Both the position numbers and the translations under genes were made by a program. Shown piece after piece: positions 15,947 through 24,611 of a DNA stretch of 64,000 bases (positions are counted from its first letter, which is position 1; the number at the start of each line of letters is the position of its first letter). The notes under the pieces are model-generated. The model was not told where the DNA came from and did no database searches. It saw only the letters and a list, made by a program, of their open reading frames with translations. The DNA comes from Lacinutrix sp. (lineage in GTDB: Bacteria; Bacteroidota; Bacteroidia; Flavobacteriales; Flavobacteriaceae), in NCBI RefSeq assembly GCF_029238095.1, contig NZ_JAQWGS010000025.1, forward strand, positions 93,359 to 157,358, given 5' to 3'.

Positions 15947-18868
15947 ATGAAATTTAAAGTATTATTACTGCTTACGTTCTTGTTATCGTTTTCTTCAATT
16001 CAAGCTCAAAACGAAGCAGCTATATGGTATTTTGGATTTAATGCAGGTTTAGATTTTAACAGTGGAGCACCTGTGGCTTTAACAAATGGTATGTTAAGTA
16101 CAAATGAAGGTTGTTCAACAATTTCTAATAGTAATGGACAACTTCTTTTTTATACAGATGGTATTCGTGTTTGGGATAAAAGCCATAATGTAATGCCAAA
16201 TGGTACTGGACTTTTTGGAAATCCATCGAGTACACAATCTGGTATCATAGTCCCAAAACCTAATAATCCTAATCTTTATTATATTTTTACTGTAGATGAT
16301 GAAGCTGGACCTAATGGTCTGAGATATTCTGAAGTAGATTTAACTTTAAATGGTGGGAATGGAGATGTTAATGCTAATAAAAATATACTACTTACAACAC
16401 CAACAGCAGAAAAAATATCTGCCATAGAGCACACAAACGGAAACGATATTTGGGTGATTACACACGAGTGGAACAGTAATAATTTTTTTGCATATTTAGT
16501 TACTCCAGCAGGTGTTAATACTACACCAATTACGTCTACTGTAGGTGCTTTTCATGGAGGAGGAAACACAAGTAACGCTATTGGGAATTTAAAATTTTCT
16601 CCCAATGGAGAACGGTTGGCACTTGCTCAAGCTTACGAACCAAATTTTGTTGAAGTTTTTGATTTTGATACTGCTACAGGATTAGTTAGCAACCCGATTT
16701 TTATTAATGGTATTTTTACTGAGAATGGATCTGATGGTCCTTATGGAGTAGAATTTTCACCAGATAGTAATACTTTGTATGTCTCTGATGCTAATTATTC
16801 TGGAAATTCTAAAATTCATCAATTTAATATTACTTTAAGCAATGCTACAGATGTTATAAATTCTGATACTATTTTGTTTGAAGGTTCTGGAACTTTTGCT
16901 GGTTTACAGTTAGCAATAGATGGCAAAATTTACATGTCTAAAGTAGATAAAACTTTTTTAAGCGTTATAGAAAATCCAGATATTTTGGGCACTGGAGCCA
17001 ACTATATTGATGAAGCTGTGAGCTTAAATGGAAGATCTGCAAGATTTGGTTTACCACCTTTTATTCAATCGTTTTTTTCTGCTGGAATTGTTGTAGAAAA
17101 CACATGTTTGGGAGCAGCTACTAATTTTTATGTAAATACAAGTAATACCATAGATTCTATTTTATGGAATTTTGGAGATGGTAATACTTCAACATTAGAA
17201 AATCCCACACATAATTATGCAAATACAGGACAATATAATGTTAATGTAACTACTACTTCAGGAGCAGATACAATAACACAAGATAGAGTGGTTACTATTA
17301 GCGATGTGCCTTTTGCAAATGCAGTATCAGATTATATTTTATGCGATGACACTTCTAACGATAGTATAGAAGTTTTTAATTTACAATCTAAAAACATAGA
17401 AATATTGGGCTTCCAGTCTGTTACACAATTTAATGTAAGTTACTTTCCCACAGCATTAGATGCTGTAAATGATACCAATATGTTGGCTAACAACTATTCT
17501 AACACAACAAATAATCAAGAGGTTTTTGTTAAAATTTTTAATGTAGACAATAGCTTATGTTACGCCATTACTTCTTTTAATTTAATAGTATCTCAAGTTC
17601 CAATTGCAAATACGGTTGCAGATGTGTTTTTATGTGACGACGCTACTCAAAACGGACAAGAAACAATTAATTTGTCGTTATTTAATGATCAAGTTTTGAA
17701 TGGCCAAATGGCTTCTAGTTTTAATATTACTTATCACTTAACTCAAGATAATGCCAACAATAATGTAGGTGCTTTGCCAGATGTCTATCAATCTTCAAAT
17801 GAAACTATTTTTATAAGAATTGAAAATACAACTCATGTAAATTGTTACGATACTTCCTCATTTAATATTACTATAGATGATTATTTTGCACCTAACCAAC
17901 CAGACAATTTATTTTTATGTGAAAATGATAATGATGGAGTAGAGACTTTTAGCTTATCGTCTCAAGATAGTACAATACTTTTAGGTTCGTCTGGTACTTA
18001 TAATGTGTCTTATCATCTTTCTCAAGATGATGCAGACAGTAATACAGATGCCATTTTAGGTAATTATCAAAACACAACTAGTTTCGAAGAAATTTTTGCT
18101 AGAATTGAAAAAACGACTAATGTGTTTTGTTACCAAACCTTATCATTTTTTATTGATGTAAGACCAGTTCCAGTTATAAACATGCAAACCGATTGGATTA
18201 TTTGTTCTAATGAAACGCTAACCGTTTCAGCACCTGCTGGTTTCGATGCTTATTTATGGTCTACAGGTGAAACTACATCTACAATAGACATAACTTCTCC
18301 AGGTAATTACACAGTTACCGTAACTAATAATTATGCAACCGTTCCAGCTTTAAGCTGCAGCAGTTCTCAAAGCATAACTGTTACAGAATCTGATGAAGCT
18401 TTAATTAACGATGTAGCTATTGTAGATTGGACTATTAATGAAAACGAAATTAGAGTTTTTGTAGATGGTTTAGGTGATTATGAATATTCTTTAGATGGTA
18501 TTACCTACCAAGATAGTAATCTCTTTAGTGGTTTAAATACTGGAGAATACTTAGTGTATGTAAGAGATAAATTAGGCTGTGGTGTAACATTAGAAGAGGT
18601 GTTTTTGTTGTTTTACCCTTATTTTTTCACTCCAAATAATGATACAGTAAACGATTTTTGGCAAATAAAATTTTCAGAATCTGAACCAGATTTAAAAATT
18701 TTAATTTTCGATAGGTATGGAAAACTATTAACACCTTTAGATCCACGTTCTCGTGGATGGGATGGTACCTTTAATGGCAAATTAATGCCAACTTCAGATT
18801 ATTGGTTCTTGGTAAAAAGACCAAGTAATGGTAAAGAATATAGAGGTCATTTTACTCTAAGACGCTAA
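15947..18868 (+). CDS. large secreted protein with PKD domain and type IX (type B) sorting domain
   Basis: The 973-residue protein has a signal peptide ending near IQAQ, an N-terminal WD-like/propeller region (about residues 20-380; AIWYFGFNAGLDF, then FSPNGERLALAQ and FSPDSNTLYVSD), a PKD domain (about 385-450; LWNFGDGNTSTLENPTHNYA), three similar beta-rich repeats each with a Cys-Asp or Cys-Glu turn (VADVFLCDDATQ, PDNLFLCENDND), and a C-terminal CHU_C domain (FFTPNNDTVNDFW, IFDRYGKLL, GWDGTFNG). CHU_C is a signal for type IX secretion and surface or extracellular delivery. Probably an adhesin-like surface protein; the ligand is unknown. Confidence 0.92.
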   Translation: MKFKVLLLLTFLLSFSSIQAQNEAAIWYFGFNAGLDFNSGAPVALTNGMLSTNEGCSTISNSNGQLLFYTDGIRVWDKSHNVMPNGTGLFGNPSSTQSGIIVPKPNNPNLYYIFTVDDEAGPNGLRYSEVDLTLNGGNGDVNANKNILLTTPTAEKISAIEHTNGNDIWVITHEWNSNNFFAYLVTPAGVNTTPITSTVGAFHGGGNTSNAIGNLKFSPNGERLALAQAYEPNFVEVFDFDTATGLVSNPIFINGIFTENGSDGPYGVEFSPDSNTLYVSDANYSGNSKIHQFNITLSNATDVINSDTILFEGSGTFAGLQLAIDGKIYMSKVDKTFLSVIENPDILGTGANYIDEAVSLNGRSARFGLPPFIQSFFSAGIVVENTCLGAATNFYVNTSNTIDSILWNFGDGNTSTLENPTHNYANTGQYNVNVTTTSGADTITQDRVVTISDVPFANAVSDYILCDDTSNDSIEVFNLQSKNIEILGFQSVTQFNVSYFPTALDAVNDTNMLANNYSNTTNNQEVFVKIFNVDNSLCYAITSFNLIVSQVPIANTVADVFLCDDATQNGQETINLSLFNDQVLNGQMASSFNITYHLTQDNANNNVGALPDVYQSSNETIFIRIENTTHVNCYDTSSFNITIDDYFAPNQPDNLFLCENDNDGVETFSLSSQDSTILLGSSGTYNVSYHLSQDDADSNTDAILGNYQNTTSFEEIFARIEKTTNVFCYQTLSFFIDVRPVPVINMQTDWIICSNETLTVSAPAGFDAYLWSTGETTSTIDITSPGNYTVTVTNNYATVPALSCSSSQSITVTESDEALINDVAIVDWTINENEIRVFVDGLGDYEYSLDGITYQDSNLFSGLNTGEYLVYVRDKLGCGVTLEEVFLLFYPYFFTPNNDTVNDFWQIKFSESEPDLKILIFDRYGKLLTPLDPRSRGWDGTFNGKLMPTSDYWFLVKRPSNGKEYRGHFTLRR

Positions 18869-18904
18869 AAAAAATCCCAAACCTTAACAGTTTGGGATTT
18901 TTTT
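18869..18904. terminator. bidirectional intrinsic terminator
   Basis: Stem AAATCCCAAAC / GTTTGGGATTT with loop CTTAACA, flanked by A and T runs, between the converging secreted-protein gene and the DEAD-box helicase. Confidence 0.85.
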
Positions 18905-18906
18905 AT

Positions 18907-20787
18907 TTAATCTTTTCTTCTAGAGCGTCCAGATCTAGAATGCGTAGTTTTAAATGCGCTTTTATCTTTGTCTCCACTTTCGCTTCGTCTTGAGCGTGTT
19001 GGTCTATCTTCGCTTCCTCGTCTTCTGTCGCTTCTGTTATTATCTCCAGAACCTTCACTACGTCTACTGCTGCGTCTATCTCCACCACCAGAAGAGCGTC
19101 TGTCTGCACCTCCTGAGCGTTTTCTGTCTCCACCATCTCGTCGTCTTCCACCACCAGAGTTTCCACGACCACGTCCACCACGACTTGGTTTATCTTCAGT
19201 AATTTCAACATTTACAAAACGACCTTCGTGTTTAAAGTCTGTAAAGAATGCTAATACTTTTTCTTGGTGTTCTTTTTCGGTATTAAAGAAAGAGAAGGTT
19301 TCTTTACAATCTACTTTAAAAACATCATCACGACCAAGATCTAAAACTTCTTTTAAGAAATCTTTTAATTTCATCCAATCGAAGCCATCTTTTTCACCTA
19401 CGTTAATAAAGTAACGTGCAGCATTACCGCTTGGTTCACGACTTTCACGATTAGTATCTCCAGCAACTACGTTTAAGTTTTTAGACTTCTGGTAATAATT
19501 AAAGAAACGTGTAAACTCTACAGAGAAAAACTTCTTAATTAATTCATCTTTACTAGTATCTTCAAATAGTGCGTTTATATCTTCAAGATATTTATCAATT
19601 TCGTGATTAATTTCGGTATTATGAATTTTATTAGCTAAAGACATTAACTGTACTTCGCAAATTTCCATTCCGTTTGGAATTTCTTTTAATTCAAATTTCT
19701 TATTAATAATACGTTCAATACTTTTTAAACGTCGTACTTCACTTTTAGAAACAATTACCATAGAAACACCAGTTTTTCCAGCTCGTCCAGTTCTACCAGA
19801 ACGGTGTGTGTAGGTTTCTATTTCGTCACTTAATTGGTAATTAATTACATGTGTAATATCATCTACATCAATACCACGTGCAGCAACATCTGTTGCTACA
19901 AGCATTTGTATTTGTTGCGATCTAAATTGCTTCATCACGATATCACGTTGATTCTGACTTAAATCACCATGTAATGCTCCAGCACTATAGCCATCTTCAA
20001 TTAATTGTTCTGCAACTTTTTGTGTATCACGTTTTGTTCTACAAAAAATAACCGAAAATATATCAGGATTAGCATCTGCCAAACGTTTTAAAGCTTGGTA
20101 ACGATCGCGTGCATTTACTAAATAGTATTCGTGAGAAACAGTATCTGTACTCTCGTTTTTATGTCCAACAGTAATTTCCTGTGGACTTTTCATAAACTTT
20201 TTTGCAATGGTTGCTACCTCTTTAGGCATTGTTGCAGAAAATAACCATGTGTTTTTATCTTCAGGTGTTCCAGATAAAATATCTGTAATATCTTCTTTAA
20301 AACCCATGTTAAGCATCTCGTCTGCTTCATCTAAAACTGCATATTGAATTTTAGTGATATCTACTAACCTTCTGCTAATCATATCTTTCATTCTACCAGG
20401 TGTAGCAACAATAACTTGCGCACCACGTTTTACTTCGCGCGCTTGGTCTGTAATGCTAGAACCTCCATAAATAGCAACAACATTTAAACCTTTGCAGTAT
20501 TTACCGTAAGCTTTCATTTCGTTTGCTATTTGCAAACAAAGTTCACGAGTAGGAGATAATATTAAGCCTTGAGTGGTACGACTATCAATATCAATTTTTT
20601 GAAGCATCGGGAAACCAAATGCAGCAGTTTTACCAGTTCCAGTTTGCGCTAAGGCCACTAAATCTTTTTCTTCGTTTAATAATATTGGGATTGCTTTTTC
20701 TTGTACTTCAGATGGTGTTTCGAAACCTAAATCTGTAATACCTTTTAAAAGGTCTTCGTTAAGACCTAATTCTTGGAATGTGCTCAT
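18907..20787 (-). CDS. DEAD-box RNA helicase with RNA-binding and arginine-rich tail
   Basis: A 626-residue ATP-dependent RNA helicase. Core motifs in order: Q motif region at the start, AQTGTGKTAAFGFP (motif I), PTRELCLQI (Ia), ATPGRMKDM (Ib), VLDEADEML (II), FSATMP (III), IIVFCRT-like IFCRTKRDT (IV), ATDVAARGIDV (V) and HRSGRTGRAG (VI). A DbpA/CsdA-like RNA-binding domain covers about 455-535 (FINVGEKDGFDWMKLKDFL). The last 90 residues are rich in Arg, Gly, Ser and Asp. This architecture fits the DeaD/CsdA group that unwinds RNA during ribosome assembly and in the cold. The long leader supports regulated expression. Confidence 0.93.
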   Translation of the reverse strand: MSTFQELGLNEDLLKGITDLGFETPSEVQEKAIPILLNEEKDLVALAQTGTGKTAAFGFPMLQKIDIDSRTTQGLILSPTRELCLQIANEMKAYGKYCKGLNVVAIYGGSSITDQAREVKRGAQVIVATPGRMKDMISRRLVDITKIQYAVLDEADEMLNMGFKEDITDILSGTPEDKNTWLFSATMPKEVATIAKKFMKSPQEITVGHKNESTDTVSHEYYLVNARDRYQALKRLADANPDIFSVIFCRTKRDTQKVAEQLIEDGYSAGALHGDLSQNQRDIVMKQFRSQQIQMLVATDVAARGIDVDDITHVINYQLSDEIETYTHRSGRTGRAGKTGVSMVIVSKSEVRRLKSIERIINKKFELKEIPNGMEICEVQLMSLANKIHNTEINHEIDKYLEDINALFEDTSKDELIKKFFSVEFTRFFNYYQKSKNLNVVAGDTNRESREPSGNAARYFINVGEKDGFDWMKLKDFLKEVLDLGRDDVFKVDCKETFSFFNTEKEHQEKVLAFFTDFKHEGRFVNVEITEDKPSRGGRGRGNSGGGRRRDGGDRKRSGGADRRSSGGGDRRSSRRSEGSGDNNRSDRRRGSEDRPTRSRRSESGDKDKSAFKTTHSRSGRSRRKD

Positions 20788-20931
20788 TCTTTTGTTATGT
20801 ATTTCAATGTCAATCTATTTGGTGTTACAGATAGAAGTGCATTGAACATACTTAACCTAAAACTTCTAGTAACACATCCTCACTCTGAGGAGTCAATTTA
20901 ACGCTTTTGCGTTTTTAAAGGTGCAAAGGTA
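20788..20931 (-). promoter_or_regulatory. promoter and structured ~130-nt leader of the DEAD-box helicase
   Basis: On the minus strand TACCTTTG (20924-20931) matches TAnnTTTG, placing the transcript start near 20919 and giving a leader of about 130 nt. The leader holds two hairpins: AACGC-AAAA-GCGTT (about 20901-20914) and a longer stem pairing TGTTACTAGAAGT with ACTTCTATCTGTAACA (about 20822-20874), plus a CTCA/TGAG palindrome. Long folded leaders are known for cold-shock helicase mRNAs in other bacteria; a similar role here is inference. Confidence 0.5.
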
Positions 20932-20980
20932 CGTAATAATATTAGATATTCAATTTATTAGTTTTAGTGTTTGTTTTTGA

Positions 20981-21062
20981 GCGCTTTAACACGCTATTCG
21001 TTATATCTTTTTTTTGCCATATATGGTAGCAAAAAAAAGGATGCCACTACTATCGTTAGCGC
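20981..21062. repeat. nested imperfect palindrome (REP-like)
   Basis: Outer arms GCGCTTTAAC (20981-20990) and GTTAGCGC (21055-21062) enclose a perfect 10-bp stem TTTTTTTTGC / GCAAAAAAAA (21008-21017 and 21029-21038) with an 11-base loop. It lies in the 362-base divergent gap between the helicase and the next plus-strand gene and is not explained by a terminator for either. Confidence 0.45.
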
Positions 21063-21149
21063 GAAAATGTTGTTTAATAGAATATCTAAAAAATATTTAA
21101 TTTTTTTTAAATAAGAAAAACATTAAATTGCTGCACTAAAAAATAAATT

Positions 21150-21644
21150 ATGAAGAAAATATATTTCGCATTTTTCCTATTAGCTTTAGGTTTAAATGTA
21201 CAGGCACAAGAAGCAACTTTAAAATCAGATCAAGATAAACAAGCTAGAGCAATGGAACTCATGTCTGAAAAAGTAGACATTAAAGTTGATGAAAATCTTT
21301 TTATGGCTGTTACACCAAATACATATGTTTCAGAATCTCCAAAAGCTGTAATAATGGCTATGAAAGTGCCAGAATCTTATGCAGAAGCAAAAAAGAAAAT
21401 AAATGATAGCCAAGATAATAAATTTAAAGTTAAAGATAGAGGAGAAAAAACTATTAATGGTGTTAATGTACTGTTTATGGAAGGCACTTCTGAGGCTGAA
21501 GGTGTCACTTTAAATAACACAATTTACTGTGTAGCCATCGACGAAAATACTTGTTTAATGTTTATTGGTATGGTTGAAGTAGGCGCAGACGCTAAATATA
21601 CAGAAGCAATAACAGAAGCGGCAAATTCTGTAATAAAAAAATAA
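21150..21644 (+). CDS. exported protein of unknown function
   Basis: A 164-residue protein with a signal peptide (MKKIYFAFFLLALGLNVQAQ). The mature part has beta/alpha character (VDENLFMAVTPNTYVSES, then INGVNVLFMEGTSE, then ENTCLMFIGMVEVGAD) and ends in a short helix. I do not recognise a family. The pattern of strands and the 'made to capture a change over time' length resemble small periplasmic proteins common in flavobacteria. It stands alone, facing away from the helicase and converging with rdgB. Confidence 0.65.
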   Translation: MKKIYFAFFLLALGLNVQAQEATLKSDQDKQARAMELMSEKVDIKVDENLFMAVTPNTYVSESPKAVIMAMKVPESYAEAKKKINDSQDNKFKVKDRGEKTINGVNVLFMEGTSEAEGVTLNNTIYCVAIDENTCLMFIGMVEVGADAKYTEAITEAANSVIKK

Positions 21645-21665
21645 TAAAATAGTTGGTCTTTTTAA

Positions 21666-22241
21666 TTAAATAATATTAAAGTACTTAATGAGCTGTTTTA
21701 CAGCTTTCCCACGATGTCCAATCTCATTTTTTAGTTTTAAATCTATTTCAGCAAAGGTTTTAGTATGGCCAGTTGGTTTAAAAATAGGATCGTAACCAAA
21801 ACCTTTGTTTCCTTTTTTTTCTTGGGTTATTTCGCCTTTACAAACACCTGTAAAAGTTTCAAGCTTACCATTTAAATGTAAAGCGATAACGGTTTTAAAT
21901 TGTGCTTTTCGATTGGACTTATCTTTTAAATTAGTTAAAAGTAAATCCATATTATCGTTTGCATCTCTTTGTTCACCAGCGTATCGTGCACTGTAGACTC
22001 CAGGTTCATTATTTAAAGCTGCTACTTCCAAACCTGTATCGTCTGCAAAGCAATCGTAGCCATAATTGGTTTTTACGTATTCTACTTTTTGTATAGCATT
22101 ACCTTCAATAGTATCTTGAGTTTCTGGTATATCTTCAAAACAACCAATATCTTTTAAGCTTAATAATTTTATATGTTGCGGAATTAAAGATTGAACTTCC
22201 TTTAATTTGTTAGCATTGTTAGTTGCGAATACGAGTTTCAT
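21666..22241 (-). CDS. rdgB: non-canonical purine NTP pyrophosphatase (RdgB/HAM1)
   Basis: RdgB hydrolyses ITP, dITP and XTP to monophosphates, cleaning the nucleotide pool. The 191-residue protein has the family start LVFATNNANKLKEV (substrate-binding N and K), CFADDTGLEVAAL with the catalytic acidic residues, GVYSARYAGE, GFGYDPIF and the end GHRGKAVKQL. Downstream of rlmH on the same strand, separated by the heptamer array; the ATG is 21 bases beyond the array, so array length may alter the spacing of this pair. Confidence 0.95.
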   Translation of the reverse strand: MKLVFATNNANKLKEVQSLIPQHIKLLSLKDIGCFEDIPETQDTIEGNAIQKVEYVKTNYGYDCFADDTGLEVAALNNEPGVYSARYAGEQRDANDNMDLLLTNLKDKSNRKAQFKTVIALHLNGKLETFTGVCKGEITQEKKGNKGFGYDPIFKPTGHTKTFAEIDLKLKNEIGHRGKAVKQLIKYFNII

Positions 22242-22262
22242 TTATATAATAAGTTTAATTTT

Positions 22263-22352
22263 TCACTATTCACTATTCACTATTCACTATTCACTATTCA
22301 CTATTCACTATTCACTATTCACTATTCACTATTCACTATTCACTATTCACTA
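22263..22352. repeat. heptanucleotide tandem array, 12.9 copies
   Basis: Twelve perfect copies of TCACTAT (22263-22346) plus TCACTA (22347-22352). On the minus strand the unit is TAGTGAA, and the first unit supplies the TAG stop codon of rlmH (22350-22352), followed by TGA and TAG codons in every frame. The array spans the gap between rlmH and rdgB. The second array of the same unit is at 2711-2773, in the same register relative to its gene's stop. Confidence 0.98.
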
Positions 22353-22823
22353 GCGATGATGATAAGGTTCATTCTTTAAAATAGTAAAACCACGATACAA
22401 TTGCTCAATAATAAATAAACGTACCATTTGGTGAGAAAATGTCATTTTTGATAATGAGACTTTTCCTTTTGCTTTATTATATACATCTTCAGAGAATCCA
22501 TAAGGTCCACCAATAACAAAAATGAGTTGTTTAATACCAGAGTTCATGTGTTTTTGTAAATATTTAGAAAAGCCAACACTATCATGCTGTTTGCCGTTTT
22601 CGTCTAACAAAATTAAAACATCTGTAGCACTTAATTTATTTAAAATAAGTTCGCCTTCCTTTTGTTTTTGTTGTGCTTCACTAAGACTTTTTACATTTTT
22701 AATATCAGGAATAATTTCCAAATTAAATTTAATATAGAAACTTAGGCGTTTTGTATACTCTTCAATAAGAGACTGCAGTTGTTTATTGTCTGTTTTGCCA
22801 ATGGCAATAAGTTTAATAGTCAT
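22350..22823 (-). CDS. rlmH: 23S rRNA (pseudouridine1915-N3)-methyltransferase
   Basis: RlmH is a small SPOUT methyltransferase that modifies pseudouridine 1915 in helix 69 of 23S rRNA on the 70S ribosome. The 157-residue length is exact for the family. Motifs: start MTIKLIAIGKTD, VLILLDENGKQHDS, FVIGGPYGFSEDV (AdoMet-binding knot) and SLSKMTFSHQMVRLFIIEQLYRG; the end NEPYHHR is characteristic. Its TAG stop coincides with the first heptamer repeat unit. Its ATG overlaps the stop of the upstream exported-protein gene by one base. Confidence 0.97.
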   Translation of the reverse strand: MTIKLIAIGKTDNKQLQSLIEEYTKRLSFYIKFNLEIIPDIKNVKSLSEAQQKQKEGELILNKLSATDVLILLDENGKQHDSVGFSKYLQKHMNSGIKQLIFVIGGPYGFSEDVYNKAKGKVSLSKMTFSHQMVRLFIIEQLYRGFTILKNEPYHHR

Positions 22824-23662
22824 TAAAAACAGTGTTTTGAATTGTGATAAAATGGTATTTTTTCAAATAAACCATATCCATTTTCCATATGTGTTGTTTT
22901 TGATAACTCTAAATCATTCTTGTATTGTTCCCAATTTGAGTTTTCAAGAAGTTTTTCAACTCTTTTGTCTGTAGTGTGTCCACCATTTAGATAGAACTCT
23001 CCATCGGGTTTTATTATAGCAAGGTTATAGTTGTACATTATTTTAAAAAATTGGTTTTTAAAAACACCATTATCTTTTATCCAATTAAATCCACCATAGT
23101 TATTAACTACATTTTCTTCTGCTTTGTATAGGTAATTAATTTTAATTGAAAATTTTCTCTCATATTTTTCGATGCATTTATTTTGCTTTTTTAACCATTT
23201 TTTTCTGTTATTAATAAACTTTTTTTCATTAAAGTCATGGGTCCTTCTGCCTTTATCTCTTAAAGAAAGCGAAGTGTCTTTTTTTACGGCCAGAGTATGT
23301 TTAATATGTTTTTTATTGAGCGTAGAGAAGCTAAGAAGAGAATCATAATATTTTAAAACTATAATTTCTCCGGAATCAATTTTTTTCTTAGAATCTCTAT
23401 TGATTAATAATCTAATTTGCTGGTATACTTGAGTGCTTAATTTACCAAAGTAAAATTTATTAAGCACTTTATTAACAACTAGACTATCGGTTTTATATTC
23501 CAAACATTTGTAGGTATGGTTTTTGCATTTTTTTAAATAGATAGTTTTATCTATTTCTTTATTGTAGGCATCAGTATAAATCTTTTTAGAATCTGTGTTT
23601 TGAGACCAAGAAATGGAAGTAAACAGCATAAAAAGTAAGTAGACAAATAATTCTAATTTCAT
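22823..23662 (-). CDS. exported protein of unknown function
   Basis: A 279-residue protein with a signal peptide (MKLELFVYLLFMLFTSISWSQ). The mature part is rich in Lys, Tyr and Asn, without membrane segments or motifs I recognise; it has CKNHTYKCLEYKT with two Cys and NGGHTTDKRVEKLLENSNW near the C-terminus. The stop overlaps the rlmH start by one base (TAATG), so translation is coupled. The high Lys content and lack of known relatives suggest a lineage-specific gene inserted ahead of rlmH. Confidence 0.65.
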   Translation of the reverse strand: MKLELFVYLLFMLFTSISWSQNTDSKKIYTDAYNKEIDKTIYLKKCKNHTYKCLEYKTDSLVVNKVLNKFYFGKLSTQVYQQIRLLINRDSKKKIDSGEIIVLKYYDSLLSFSTLNKKHIKHTLAVKKDTSLSLRDKGRRTHDFNEKKFINNRKKWLKKQNKCIEKYERKFSIKINYLYKAEENVVNNYGGFNWIKDNGVFKNQFFKIMYNYNLAIIKPDGEFYLNGGHTTDKRVEKLLENSNWEQYKNDLELSKTTHMENGYGLFEKIPFYHNSKHCF

Positions 23663-23750
23663 ATAAAATATTAGGTATTAATGCTAAACTACAATTAAAT
23701 TTTAATAATCGTAAATCAATTTCTTATTTTAGCATAAACAATTCTTAGCA

Positions 23751-24611
23751 ATGATTTCTCAAGAACAATTTAATAAAGAAATAGAACTAATAATAGCCAA
23801 TGCTATTCGGGAAGATGTTGGTGATGGTGATCACAGTTCATTATCCTGTATTCCAGAATCTGCTCAAGGTAAAGCTAAACTTTTAGTAAAAGATAATGGC
23901 ATAATAGCAGGAGTAGAATTTGCAAAACAAGTGTTTGCTTATGTAGATCCTAAAATGAAAGTTGAAACCCTTATAGAAGATGGAAGTAAAGTAAACTATG
24001 GTGATATTGTTTTTTATGTAGAAGGCGCCTCGCAATCCATTTTAAAAGCAGAACGACTAGTGCTTAATGCGATGCAGCGTATGAGTGCCATAGCAACCAA
24101 AACCAAACTTTTTGTAGATTTACTAAAAGGCACAGGAACAAAAATTTTGGACACACGTAAAACAACTCCAGGTATTCGTGCTCTAGAAAAATGGGCAGTT
24201 AAAATAGGTGGAGGAGAGAACCATAGGTTTGCACTTTACGATATGATTATGCTTAAAGATAACCACATTGATTTTGCTGGTGGTATTACAAAAGCTATAG
24301 AAAAAACACAACAGTATTTAAAAGCCACTAATCGCGACTTAAAAATTATAGTAGAAGCAAGAGACTTAAATGAAATTGAAGAAATCCTTAAAAGCGATGG
24401 TGTTTATAGAATACTAATAGATAACTTTAACTACCAAGATACCAGAACAGCAGTAAAGCTAATTGGAAACAAATGCTTAACAGAAAGTTCTGGTGGTATA
24501 AACGAAAAAACCATTAGAGAGTATGCGCTTTGTGGAGTAAATTTTATTTCGTCTGGAGCATTAACACACTCGGTTTATAATTTAGATTTAAGCTTAAAAG
24601 CTGTAGATTAA
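23751..24611 (+). CDS. nadC: nicotinate-nucleotide pyrophosphorylase (carboxylating)
   Basis: NadC converts quinolinate and PRPP to nicotinate mononucleotide, CO2 and pyrophosphate in de novo NAD synthesis. The 286-residue protein has EDVGDGDHSS near the N-terminus, LNAMQRMSAIAT, ILDTRKTTPGIRALEKWAV (PRPP/quinolinate site), GGGENHRFALYDMIMLKDNH and LTESSGGINEKTIREYA. The catalytic and phosphate residues are in place. The stop overlaps the start of the BrkB-family gene by one base (TAATG). No nadA or nadB lies in the window. Confidence 0.97.
   Translation: MISQEQFNKEIELIIANAIREDVGDGDHSSLSCIPESAQGKAKLLVKDNGIIAGVEFAKQVFAYVDPKMKVETLIEDGSKVNYGDIVFYVEGASQSILKAERLVLNAMQRMSAIATKTKLFVDLLKGTGTKILDTRKTTPGIRALEKWAVKIGGGENHRFALYDMIMLKDNHIDFAGGITKAIEKTQQYLKATNRDLKIIVEARDLNEIEEILKSDGVYRILIDNFNYQDTRTAVKLIGNKCLTESSGGINEKTIREYALCGVNFISSGALTHSVYNLDLSLKAVD

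Noticed and set aside
18903..19414. Open frames in other phases across the arginine-rich helicase tail (both strands)
   Set aside because: Low-complexity repeats of Arg/Gly/Ser codons keep alternative frames open; the products have no motifs and lie wholly within the helicase gene.
22263..22352. CRISPR array
   Set aside because: The 7-base unit is repeated with no spacers, far too short for CRISPR repeats, and no cas genes are present.
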